Positions 7,552-15,516 of a stretch of 22,593 nucleotides of DNA are shown here, one piece after another. Source of the stretch: CAZPAH01 sp964584495 (lineage in GTDB: Bacteria; Krumholzibacteriota; Krumholzibacteriia; Krumholzibacteriales; Krumholzibacteriaceae). Numbering within the stretch: the first letter of the stretch is position 1; every line of letters starts with the position of its first letter. A model generated the notes under the pieces. That model was not told where the DNA came from. It saw only the letters and a program-made list of their open reading frames with translations, and ran no database searches. A program made the position numbers and the translations under genes. The DNA lies in the NCBI GenBank assembly GCA_964584495.1, contig CAZPAH010000038.1, forward strand, positions 1 through 22,593, given 5' to 3'.

Positions 7552-9126
7552 TTGAATATACATCTCTATGCCGGACCGGTGGCCCTTATTTTGGTTCTCC
7601 TCTTCACCGGCAGCCTGCTGATGGCGGGCGATGTGACCCTTCTTGTCAACTATCCGTCGATATCCCCGAACGGTGACGGCGTGAAGGACTACCTTACCGT
7701 AATAATGACGCTCGCCGTGGAAGTCGACACGCTGGCCGTCACGATAGAGAATCCTTCGGCGACGGAACTGTACGACACGATATTCTTTATGACGGATCTC
7801 CCCGCAGGCTCATATTCAGCGACATGGGACGGCACCGACTCTCTCGGAACGCTCCTCGCCGAGGGCGGCTATATCCTGCATCTCCACGAATACTCCGGTG
7901 GATCGGGCGAGGATGAAACCAGGACGGTAATAATAGATCTCACCTCGCCGGGCGTGGTGCTCGACAGGATCGAACCGGGAGTCTACGTTCCCGGATACCC
8001 GGACACCTCGGCATCGGTGTCGGTCTACTACTCCGTCAGCGGATTCAATCCGGGGGATATCGCGAGGGCGGTCGTATACAATCCCTACGGAACGGGCCAG
8101 AGCTACCCCCTGGGCGTCGAGACGGACGGAGAGTACGTTTTTCATTGGAAATCGGCGGGGGTGTTGGGCGGCATATACGAGATCGAGCTTATCGTGGAGG
8201 ACGAAGCGGGAAACAGCGATACCGACGGCGGAGCCGTAATGGTGGATATCGCGGGTCCGGTCATCGGGTTCATAACCGAGCTCGATCCCCACTATGTGAC
8301 CGTGGCCCCTCCCTCGATAGAGGGATACTGCTACGACATCAGCGGAATGAAATCGGTCGAGCTGACATGGACCGGGGTCGACCTGGACGAAAGCGACCCG
8401 TTTCCGCCCGATTCGACGTGGATGCAGGGGGATACGATCTACTGGATCTACGCGACCCCCGATTCGGTGAACGGAACGGCGGCGATAACCGAGGGTCCCT
8501 ACAAGCTCAAGGTGATCAGCTACGACATGTTCGATCACCAGACTACGGGGAAGTTCGAATTCACGATAGACAGGACGGCGCCCCCCGCGGTCGTCATAGA
8601 GCAGCCACAGCCACGAGTGATAGAAAGCCTGCTTACCCTCACGCTCGTCTACGACGAGGAGGACACCGATTCGCTTCTGTACTACGTCAGAAATGAAGGG
8701 ATCACAGACAGCGCCTTGAAATACGTTTATGATCCGAAGACGGTGTACCTGAAGACCGGGTTAAACGAGATTTGGTTGAGGGCCAGGGATAAGGCGGGAA
8801 ACACCAGCGGCAACTCCAATGTCGTTTCTGTCGCCTATGCCCCCCAGACGGGGATCTCGATACCCGAGGTCTTCAGGGGGACCGATCGTTTCCAGATAGT
8901 CACGGTTGATCGTGCCCTGCGGGTGAAGGTGGAGATATATGACCTGGGCGGAGAAAGAGTGACGCGTCTGAGCGGATGGGGACCGGCGACGAAGTTCGAG
9001 ATGGAATGGGACCTTCTGAACGATGACGGTGACGAGGTGCGGAACGGCCCTTACCTCGCCGTGATCACGATCGATTATGACAGAGCGAGCACGGTCGAAA
9101 AATATTTTATAGCGGTGGTGAGATGA
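7552..9126 (+). CDS. secreted multi-domain Ig-like protein with FlgD-type modules
   Basis: A 524-residue protein with a signal peptide (about 1-25, ending near LLMAG), so it is probably exported. The first domain begins with ISPNGDGVKD (37-46), an acidic, likely Ca2+-binding turn common in gliding-motility and FlgD-Ig-like surface proteins. It ends in a TWDGTDSLG...GGYIL segment of FlgD-Ig type. Further beta-rich Ig-like modules follow at about 135-235, 240-340 and 345-430, each closing with an AGN or TID-RTAPP type linker. Residues 445-524 form a second FlgD-like Ig domain, with VKVEIYDLGGERV and LLNDDGDEVRNGPYLAVI, ending in KYFIAVVR. Similar terminal domains act as sorting modules or surface anchors in FCB bacteria, but that function is inferred. 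The stop overlaps the start of the PorV-like gene by 4 bp (ATGA), so the two products are made together. No catalytic motif was seen; an adhesive or structural role is most likely. Confidence 0.8.
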   Translation: MNIHLYAGPVALILVLLFTGSLLMAGDVTLLVNYPSISPNGDGVKDYLTVIMTLAVEVDTLAVTIENPSATELYDTIFFMTDLPAGSYSATWDGTDSLGTLLAEGGYILHLHEYSGGSGEDETRTVIIDLTSPGVVLDRIEPGVYVPGYPDTSASVSVYYSVSGFNPGDIARAVVYNPYGTGQSYPLGVETDGEYVFHWKSAGVLGGIYEIELIVEDEAGNSDTDGGAVMVDIAGPVIGFITELDPHYVTVAPPSIEGYCYDISGMKSVELTWTGVDLDESDPFPPDSTWMQGDTIYWIYATPDSVNGTAAITEGPYKLKVISYDMFDHQTTGKFEFTIDRTAPPAVVIEQPQPRVIESLLTLTLVYDEEDTDSLLYYVRNEGITDSALKYVYDPKTVYLKTGLNEIWLRARDKAGNTSGNSNVVSVAYAPQTGISIPEVFRGTDRFQIVTVDRALRVKVEIYDLGGERVTRLSGWGPATKFEMEWDLLNDDGDEVRNGPYLAVITIDYDRASTVEKYFIAVVR

Positions 9127-10067
9127 TGGGGAACAAACAGCGAGCCGTTATCATCCCGCTTATCGTTCTTCTTTTCCTGCCGGCAGCGCCCGGTTCGTCC
9201 GAAGCAGGACAAAGCTCGACGGGCGGCACCTTCCTGCCGCTCGGCTGGAACGCGCGCGGCGGCTCGCTGGCGGGGGCCGCATCCCTCCTCGTGAGGGACG
9301 ACTGCGCTGCCTACTGGAATCCCGCGAACCTCGTCTTTCTAAAGACGCCGATGATGACCCTCGGCACGACGGAACCCGTCCCGGGGATGAGCGACAGGTA
9401 CAGCATCCTTTCGATAGGGACGGGGCTCCTCGACACGAGAGAATCGGCCGCGGGAGGACCGGAGCTGAGGCGTTTCGGAGTAGCCTTTTCCATGAGCCAT
9501 CTGGGACTCGACCTCGCGTCCGGTTCGGGATGGAACGAAGGCACCGCGGGAATTTCACTCGCCTACAGCCTGAATCATTACAACAGCGTCGGCATCAGTT
9601 GGAGAATGCTCAAGAGCTGGACCGACCTCGAGGATGCCGGCTCCTGGGGCACGGCCCTCGATCTGGGCTGGACCGCCCGGCTGAAAGAAGATGTCTGGTT
9701 CGCCTTGGTCGCCAGGAACCTGGCCAGCGGCATCCACTATCCCGAAAGGGATGAAAGCATAGAACCCTCATTCAACGCGGCCGTATCCTGGGAAGATTTC
9801 CACGACAGGGCTTCCTTCGAGCTCGATTACGTGTTGAAGGAGGGGGAGTTCAACCGCCTACTCGCCGGTACGGAAGTAATAATCATGGAAGATCTTCTTC
9901 TCCTGCAGGGAGGCCTGGACATCAGGATGGTAAACGGGAAAAGGACGATCCCGCATCTCGGATTATCGACGCTGTACGGGGGGGCCAATATCTCCCTCTC
10001 CTTCAGCTTCGATCCCGAGGACGCCTTCGGCAGGCAGACGATCCTATCGATCGGTTATTCTCTTTAA
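9123..10067 (+). CDS. PorV/PorQ-like outer-membrane beta-barrel protein
   Basis: A 314-residue protein with an N-terminal signal peptide (hydrophobic 9-22, then PGSSEAG). Residues 43-70 read NARGGSLAGAASL...DCAAYWNPANL, the N-terminal hatch signature shared by FadL-like PorV/PorQ proteins (small residues, then a D..A..WNPA motif). The remainder alternates beta-strand-like stretches with a final strand TILSIGYSL, consistent with an outer-membrane barrel. In Bacteroidetes, PorV is the shuttle and PorQ an attachment-complex part of the type IX secretion system. Here only the family resemblance is seen. Tight coupling to the FlgD-Ig-like exported protein suggests a pair made for secretion or surface display. 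The start may be ATG 9123 or the next in-phase codon, ATG 9126 being out of phase. The 3' end overlaps the converging STT3-like gene by 24 bp. Confidence 0.75.
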   Translation: MMGNKQRAVIIPLIVLLFLPAAPGSSEAGQSSTGGTFLPLGWNARGGSLAGAASLLVRDDCAAYWNPANLVFLKTPMMTLGTTEPVPGMSDRYSILSIGTGLLDTRESAAGGPELRRFGVAFSMSHLGLDLASGSGWNEGTAGISLAYSLNHYNSVGISWRMLKSWTDLEDAGSWGTALDLGWTARLKEDVWFALVARNLASGIHYPERDESIEPSFNAAVSWEDFHDRASFELDYVLKEGEFNRLLAGTEVIIMEDLLLLQGGLDIRMVNGKRTIPHLGLSTLYGGANISLSFSFDPEDAFGRQTILSIGYSL

Positions 10068-12362
10068 TTCCGACTCCAACCTGCGCAGTTCCCCGCTTTG
10101 GAAAGAGGTCATCTTCAAATCGGCGCATCTTTCGAGCAGCGCCCCGACGCCAGACGTCAGCCCGAGGGCGAGTTCGGCATCCGCCAGGGAGAGACAGACG
10201 GCGGCCCTGTTCGGATCGCTCTTCTCGGCGAACCGCGCCAGGGAAAGCCTCTCCTCTCTTCTGCCCGACTCTTCGTAGAGACGGTCGAGGGCGTACCAGG
10301 CAGGATAGAAATAGAAGACCCTCAGCGCCTTCACCAGCATCTTCTCCCCTTCACCGGTCAGCCCCGAACCGATGAGGATCCTACCCCTCACCGTTACCGC
10401 ATAGACATGCATGACGGTATTGTAGAAGGCCCGCCTGTCCCCTCCGACCCTGTCCAGCAGCTCCCTCTCGTAGAAGAGCGGCGACCTCGGCCAGTCACGT
10501 TCCTCATAAGGCTCGCCCACGCGGAAGAGCCTGTACATCTCGTTCTCGTACTGCAGGTTGAATCTTTCGAGCCTTTCGGGAGCGAAGATCATCCGGTAGG
10601 CGGCGCAGTCGTCCGGCATCACGGAGAGGCCTGCCTGGTAGAGAGGCGAATCGCTCGATGGATCGCATCCCGCCGACACGCTCACGAGAAGGTAATCGCT
10701 CGATTGCTCCAGGCAGAATTCGAACATCTCCTCCTCACCGGAGTAGAGGGCCTCGATGAATCGCTGCGATTTCCTTCTCAGGCGGTCCGCCTCGAAGAAG
10801 TCGTTCAGGTTCGTGGGCCGCCCCGTATAGGTGAGGATCGCCGGCGATAGATAGTGAAACGTCATGACAACGGCTTCCGGCGGAGTGTTGCGCTCGATCC
10901 ACGAGAACAGGGGCCCGTCGACATCCCCCCTGTAGGGGTAGATCACGAACCTCTCCCGCTGCGGGAGGTGGAGCGATCTCGCCATTGAGCGCCATATATC
11001 CCCCTTTCCCTCCCAGAAAAAATCCTGGAGAAGCATCACGACCGCCACGGCTCCCGCCAGGACAAGCGGGAACCTGTTTTTCCACCGGCGCCCCCCCGTT
11101 TCCGCGTGCGGAACGATCCCCCCCGCCGAAACCGCCGCGAATATCCCGAAGAAGGGGATCATCCTCTGCATCAGAAGGAAGATAAGGAAGAAGAAACCCA
11201 GGAAGCAGAGAATGAAAAGCGGCCCGTACTCTCCGGCCCGGGAACGGGATGCAAGACGCGCGACCGGTCTCGGCATAAGGAAAAGGACCGGAAGGGCGAA
11301 AACGAAGAGATGAAGAAGGTCGGGCGAATGGAACGGTCCGACCCAGAAGGCCCTTACATCGAACGGCAGAAGAGAGGGATCGGTCGGCTTTTGCAGGTAC
11401 CTGAGCTTGTAAATCAGCAGGTTGAAGAAGTGGGAATACGAGGATGAATTCCCTCTAAGCAGCGCGGCCGCCGCGATAAAACCGGATACGGCCGCGGCCG
11501 CCGTCAGCAGCCTCACCGCCGCACGCCGTTTTGCCGCTTCCACCGTTCCCGTTCCGGCTGCGGGCCGGCCGAAGACTAGATCTATGATAAGCCAGGCCGC
11601 GGCGAACGATGCGGGGATCGAAAGGAGGAATCCTCCCTCCCTGAGGAATGGGACAATGGCCCCCGCGGCCGCGATCGTCACAATGACTGCCCAGGCGGCC
11701 CTTCTCTCCCCCCCTCCGGTCGTTCCTGCTATGGACCTCGCGAGGATAAAGAACATAAGGGATGCTACATAGAACTGCGTCCCCTGCCACGTGGAGAGGG
11801 CGAGGAAGAGAAAGAGGGACGAGAGGAGGGGCCTTTTCCAACCTCCATCGGTCGATGCCGAAACGAGAAAGAATATATGATATACGAGGAGGGGCAGAGC
11901 GAGGTTCTCCCTGATATACTCGAATCCGCTCGATCGACCGACCAGTGGAAGGGCGATCGCAAAGATAAGGGCGGAGAAGAGCGCCGCCTTTCTGCTCCCC
12001 CAGACCTTTTCGGAAAGGGCGGCCAGCGGAAAAACGGCCAGCGAGAAGAGAAGCACCGTGAAGACCCGTATAAAGGAGGAAAGATCGGGTCCCTTTCCGG
12101 GAATCGCCCTGTAGACGAGGCCGTAGAGAAACTCCATCCCAATCGATGTTTCCCCGTAGACCCTCAACCCCTCAGGGTACTGAGCCTCCCTGTCCAGGGC
12201 CGGCGGCATCGTTCCCTCCGTCACGAGACGGGTGTAGCGCAAGTGGGAAGCCCCCTCGGCCAGGAAGCGGCCGTACGATAGGCGCTCCCTGTAGGCCGTT
12301 CTCGCGATGTTGGCAAGCAAGAAGATGACCGCCAGGACTACGATGTATCTTTTTCCCCTCAA
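10044..12362 (-). CDS. STT3/GT66-like membrane glycosyltransferase (divergent)
   Basis: A 772-residue protein with about a dozen hydrophobic segments up to residue 450, then a soluble C-terminal part. The first loop, EGASHLRYTRLVTEG...DREAQYPEGL (36-66), aligns well with the D.YYHLR...P..D...YP.G region of STT3/AglB oligosaccharyltransferases, with E36 in place of the metal-binding Asp. EYIREN (148-153) and TWQGT (191-195) lie where the DxH/E and W.G motifs would fall. The soluble domain has WIERNTPPEAVV (488-499), like STT3, but the following WWDYG motif is replaced by TFHYL. The last 110 residues look helical and TPR-like. It probably uses a lipid-linked sugar at the outer face of the inner membrane. 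The acceptor is unknown, and O- or lipid glycosylation is possible. The start is TTG with only a weak AAAGG upstream, so it may be a few codons off. Confidence 0.65.
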   Translation of the reverse strand: MRGKRYIVVLAVIFLLANIARTAYRERLSYGRFLAEGASHLRYTRLVTEGTMPPALDREAQYPEGLRVYGETSIGMEFLYGLVYRAIPGKGPDLSSFIRVFTVLLFSLAVFPLAALSEKVWGSRKAALFSALIFAIALPLVGRSSGFEYIRENLALPLLVYHIFFLVSASTDGGWKRPLLSSLFLFLALSTWQGTQFYVASLMFFILARSIAGTTGGGERRAAWAVIVTIAAAGAIVPFLREGGFLLSIPASFAAAWLIIDLVFGRPAAGTGTVEAAKRRAAVRLLTAAAAVSGFIAAAALLRGNSSSYSHFFNLLIYKLRYLQKPTDPSLLPFDVRAFWVGPFHSPDLLHLFVFALPVLFLMPRPVARLASRSRAGEYGPLFILCFLGFFFLIFLLMQRMIPFFGIFAAVSAGGIVPHAETGGRRWKNRFPLVLAGAVAVVMLLQDFFWEGKGDIWRSMARSLHLPQRERFVIYPYRGDVDGPLFSWIERNTPPEAVVMTFHYLSPAILTYTGRPTNLNDFFEADRLRRKSQRFIEALYSGEEEMFEFCLEQSSDYLLVSVSAGCDPSSDSPLYQAGLSVMPDDCAAYRMIFAPERLERFNLQYENEMYRLFRVGEPYEERDWPRSPLFYERELLDRVGGDRRAFYNTVMHVYAVTVRGRILIGSGLTGEGEKMLVKALRVFYFYPAWYALDRLYEESGRREERLSLARFAEKSDPNRAAVCLSLADAELALGLTSGVGALLERCADLKMTSFQSGELRRLESELKRITDR

Positions 12363-12464
12363 TTATGCACACCGGCCTTTCCGCTGGGCCTCGGCGCCGG
12401 CGCTTGAACTGAAAATGAAACGGGCCCTGCGCCGGTGGATCGCCGTTCGACTATCCGCTGTCAG

Positions 12465-12492
12465 ATTATACCGGGGCCGGCGGCCGTGTCAC
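12465..12492 (-). promoter_or_regulatory. candidate promoter of the STT3-like gene
   Basis: On the minus strand, GTGACA (12492-12487, five of six to the -35 consensus) is followed after 16 bp by a perfect TATAAT (12470-12465). Transcription would start near 12459, leaving a leader of about 97 nt, long enough to allow some leader-level control, though no riboswitch-like fold was recognised. It faces away from the plus-strand promoter at 12504-12532. Confidence 0.5.
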
Positions 12493-12503
12493 CCCAAATC
12501 GCC

Positions 12504-12532
12504 TTGATGCGTTCTTGTCGATCTGTGATAAT
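12504..12532 (+). promoter_or_regulatory. candidate extended -10 promoter for the GT-C gene split by the gap
   Basis: TTGATG (12504-12509) is followed by 17 bp and then GATAAT (12527-12532), which is preceded by TGT, an extended -10 element. The predicted start is near 12539. A possible translation start follows: AAGGA at 12600-12604, then TTG at 12610, giving MGHRSTGMVLDGLPP before the assembly gap. This is the most plausible 5' end for the GT-C gene that resumes after the Ns. Confidence 0.45.
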
Positions 12533-12655
12533 CGAACCCAGGCCGACGGTCATCTTTAGTCGACGAAATATCAGGCAGGCTCCACAGCCGGAGACGGGGA
12601 AGGACCTTCTTGGGACACCGCTCGACGGGCATGGTGCTCGACGGCCTTCCGCCCG

Positions 12656-12665
12656 NNNNNNNNNN
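12656..12665. other. assembly gap (10 N)
   Basis: Ten consecutive Ns. The number is probably a placeholder, so the true missing length is unknown. The gap removes the 5' part of the GT-C gene that begins at its right edge. The 293 bp between the STT3-like gene start and the gap hold two divergent promoter candidates and possibly the first codons of that gene, and nothing else that I recognise. Confidence 0.98.
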
Positions 12666-12667
12666 TC

Positions 12668-14149
12668 GTTTTCGCCGCAGGCGCGATCATGCTGCGATAT
12701 ATCCCCGATGATACCTACATCACGCTCCGGTATGCGAGGAACCTGGTGCGCGGCGACGGGCTGGTGTTCAACCGGGGCGAGAGGGTCGAGGGATACACGA
12801 ACTTCCTCTGGCTCGTCGTCGTTGCGACCGCCGGGAAGCTGGGTTTTCCCTTTGTCGTATCGGCGCGGTTTCTCAGCCTGCTCTTCTCCGCCGGAATACT
12901 GATCATGTCCGGTCTGTGCGGGCTTCAGATGGCGGGAAACGGCATGCAACGGGGTTGGCCGCGAGCTCTCGCCGCTACCGGCGCCCCCCTTCTTTTGGCC
13001 GCTTCCTCGCCTTTTGCAACATGGAGCGGAGCAGGAACCGAAATGCCTTTTTTCACCTTCATCCTGCTTACTGGCTTTTACTTCCTGCTCAGACGCTCCC
13101 GCCGTGAGGCCGTTCTGACCGTATTCGCCATAGCGGCCCTCGTAAGGCCCGAGGGGATCGCCTACTACATTGCCGCCGCGGCCGTTCTGGCCGTCTATGA
13201 ACCCGGGCTGAAGAAAACGATATTGATGGCGGTGGGGATACCGGTTTTGCTCTACGTTCCCTACCTTGCCTGGAAGTGGAGCTACTTCCATTCCCTGCTT
13301 CCCAACACCTTCTACGCGAAGACCGGTCCGGCCTTGAAGATCATAAGGAACGGCGCCTCCTATCTGGCGTATTTCGCCGCCTGGTACGGATACCTCCTGC
13401 CCGCCGGTCTGGTTCTCGCCGGGAGGAGGATACTCGCGGAAGGGAAGGTGGTCGGCGGGAGAAAAACGATTCTCCTTTTCCTTTTCATAATCGTAAACTG
13501 GAGCGAGACCGTTATCAAGGGAGGCGACTGGATGATAAATTTCAGGATGCTTCTTCCCTCGCTGCCTCTCCTGATGATCTTCGTTTCGTCGGGTATCGTC
13601 TCGCTGATCGAAGAAAAGACGGCGCACGGATGGCGGAAAAGGGCGGCCGTACCGACGATCATGCTGATAGCATTCCTTGCAGCCCTGCCGGGGGCGGTCC
13701 GATACGACAATCTTAAAATGGAACGGATCGCGGTCGGCGCATTCGCCCGGCTTGGCATGAAGCTCAAGGAGATCCTCCCGCCGGGAACGAGTTTGGGTTG
13801 CGGATCGACCGGCGCGATCGGCTATTACAGCGATCTTCCGATAGTAGACATTCTCGGGCTTACCGAGCCCGAAATAGCCCGGAGGGGAAAGATCGTCTCC
13901 AGCCAGCCCGGACACATGAAAACCCTGGGCAGTCACGTCCTCTCCAGGGAACCGGACCTTCTGCTGCTTGGAAATATTCAGATCCACCAGGGAAGAAGGG
14001 ACGAAGATCTGTCGAGGATCAAGGTTCAGGAGCTCGACATTATACTGCTCGACAGGTTCACCATCGATTACCAGTTCATCAATCTTCCCCTGGGAAGGAA
14101 TTTCTATCTCTCATGCTACAAGCGCCGGGGATTCTTCCTGCCCCTCTAA
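12668..14149 (+). CDS. GT-C-type membrane glycosyltransferase, 5' end lost in assembly gap
   Basis: The frame is open from the gap edge. The first in-frame ATG at 12689 leaves 486 residues but cuts through the first membrane helix (VFAAGAIMLRYI), so the true start is in or before the gap. The first loop, PDDTYITLRYARNLVRGDG, followed by VFNRGERVEGYTNFLW, is the classic GT-C loop with a catalytic DD pair. It occurs in ZomB-like, AftB-like and other membrane glycosyltransferases that use polyprenyl-phosphate sugars. The middle contains about eight more helices and a KGGDWMINFRMLLPSLPLL segment, also characteristic. The soluble C-terminus (about 340-486) is a periplasmic domain. It ends only 11 bp from the converging O-antigen ligase gene, at the edge of the polysaccharide locus, so a role in decorating that glycan or a lipid is plausible but inferred. 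Confidence 0.8.
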   Translation, partial: VFAAGAIMLRYIPDDTYITLRYARNLVRGDGLVFNRGERVEGYTNFLWLVVVATAGKLGFPFVVSARFLSLLFSAGILIMSGLCGLQMAGNGMQRGWPRALAATGAPLLLAASSPFATWSGAGTEMPFFTFILLTGFYFLLRRSRREAVLTVFAIAALVRPEGIAYYIAAAAVLAVYEPGLKKTILMAVGIPVLLYVPYLAWKWSYFHSLLPNTFYAKTGPALKIIRNGASYLAYFAAWYGYLLPAGLVLAGRRILAEGKVVGGRKTILLFLFIIVNWSETVIKGGDWMINFRMLLPSLPLLMIFVSSGIVSLIEEKTAHGWRKRAAVPTIMLIAFLAALPGAVRYDNLKMERIAVGAFARLGMKLKEILPPGTSLGCGSTGAIGYYSDLPIVDILGLTEPEIARRGKIVSSQPGHMKTLGSHVLSREPDLLLLGNIQIHQGRRDEDLSRIKVQELDIILLDRFTIDYQFINLPLGRNFYLSCYKRRGFFLPL

Positions 14150-14160
14150 CCGCACCGCTT

Positions 14161-15516
14161 CTATGCGGCCGGACGATGCCTGTATGCGTACCTGGCCAGG
14201 GTGGGAAAGAGGAAGCAGAACCAGAGGACCGGCTGGTAGGCCGCGGGCAAGAACATGGCGTTGACGAAGACCGCTCCCTGCTGCACGAAAAGGATCCTTC
14301 CCAGCTGCGCCGCCTCGGGGTCGTCTGTTCTCTTCATCAATCTGTTTATCACCCGGAAATTGTATAGGACGATGGTGACGATCACGGACAATCCCAGCAG
14401 GCCCGTCTCCGCTAAAACCTGAAGGATCGCGTTGTGGACGTCCAGGTTGAAGGGAACGAACCTTGCGGCCTGTTCGAGAAAGTTGTCGATCCCGACACCG
14501 AAGATGGGATTTGAAAAACCGAGCCTGACTGCTGTTTTCATCGTCTCGAACCTGGAGACGATCGCGAGATCCTGCGACCATTCCGTTTGGGTGTTGAATA
14601 TCGTGGCGATCCTGTCCCAGTAGACGGCGGGAGCCATAACGGCGACCAGGGCGACGACGGCTATCCCACCCCAGAGCAAAGCCCTGTTCTTTCTTTCCAC
14701 GACGAACAGGATGACGAAGAGCGAGGCGAGTCCCACGAACCCTCCCCTGGAAAAACTGAGGAAGGTGACGAACACGGCGCCGGCGATAACGGCCGTCAGA
14801 AGGGGCCTAACGAACCAGGGCTTCTTGAACCTGGCAAAGAGGTAAAGCAGCAACGGTATAAAAAACACCTGGTAGAACGCGAAGAAATTAGCCTCGAGGA
14901 AGTATCCCTCGTACCTTAGAACCCCCTGTTGCCATATAAGCGACATATCCTTGTATCTTTCCGGCGGGGGAATGATGAGAGGGAAAAAATCGCTCACGAA
15001 TATCGCCGCGCATATAAAGATGACGATCCTGAAGAATTCCGACCGATCCCTCGAGAACTGAACCATCAGAAGCATCGTGACCAGTATCTTCGTGAACTTG
15101 CTCAACCCGGAGAGGGACGCATCGATATTCCTGGCGAACGCGACCGACTGGAAGATGATGATCGAGAAAGCCGCGGCGAGCGCGAAGAACGGTCGATCGT
15201 GAATAACGAAGCGCCTCCCTCTCACGATAGAAACGGCGAGAGAGACTGCCAGGAGCAAGAGAAGGACTCTGTAGATCCGGAACGAGAAAAAGATATATAC
15301 GTTTGAAAAAATGAGAAAGACGAGCGCATAGAATATCCATTGAGGCCTGTCGAAGATCGCGAGGAAAAGGGGCAGTGCCAGTATGCCGAGAACGACCAGC
15401 CTGACGAGTCCGGAAGGAAGAAACACGACGGCCGCTATCGACGCAGCGAGTATTACGGCGAGCCAGGCCGCCAATCTGCCACTTCTGATCTCCTCCCCGA
15501 AAAGAACCGGTTTCAT
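14161..15516 (-). CDS. O-antigen ligase/polymerase family protein (Wzy_C)
   Basis: A 451-residue inner-membrane protein with about 11-12 helices. The Wzy_C region contains SFSRGG (254-259), SRFETMKTAVRLGFSNPIFGV (R322 onward, NPIFGVGIDNF at 336-346), then HNAILQVLAETGLLGL (361-376) with H361 and E370. These arginine and histidine positions are conserved in WaaL ligases and in Wzy-like polymerases. It therefore either polymerises repeat units at the periplasmic face or ligates glycan to a lipid or protein acceptor. With a flippase and a Wzz-type protein beside it and no second polymerase visible, the polymerase role is favoured but not proven. Its ATG overlaps the stop of the chain-length gene by 4 bp. 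It is the last gene of the locus. Confidence 0.88.
   Translation of the reverse strand: MKPVLFGEEIRSGRLAAWLAVILAASIAAVVFLPSGLVRLVVLGILALPLFLAIFDRPQWIFYALVFLIFSNVYIFFSFRIYRVLLLLLAVSLAVSIVRGRRFVIHDRPFFALAAAFSIIIFQSVAFARNIDASLSGLSKFTKILVTMLLMVQFSRDRSEFFRIVIFICAAIFVSDFFPLIIPPPERYKDMSLIWQQGVLRYEGYFLEANFFAFYQVFFIPLLLYLFARFKKPWFVRPLLTAVIAGAVFVTFLSFSRGGFVGLASLFVILFVVERKNRALLWGGIAVVALVAVMAPAVYWDRIATIFNTQTEWSQDLAIVSRFETMKTAVRLGFSNPIFGVGIDNFLEQAARFVPFNLDVHNAILQVLAETGLLGLSVIVTIVLYNFRVINRLMKRTDDPEAAQLGRILFVQQGAVFVNAMFLPAAYQPVLWFCFLFPTLARYAYRHRPAA

Noticed and set aside
9160..9558. Minus-strand open frame inside the PorV-like gene
   Set aside because: Arg/Ser/Pro-rich antisense frame with no domain, fully covered by a well-supported gene on the plus strand.
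12461..13987. A 508-codon minus-strand open frame crossing the assembly gap
   Set aside because: It is antisense to the GT-C gene, is very rich in Arg, Gly, Gln and charged residues with no recognisable domain, and runs through the Ns. It is a shadow of a GC-rich coding frame.
14150..14170. Short CCGCA/TGCGG hairpin between the convergent GT-C and ligase genes
   Set aside because: Only five base pairs and no T-run; too weak to call a terminator.
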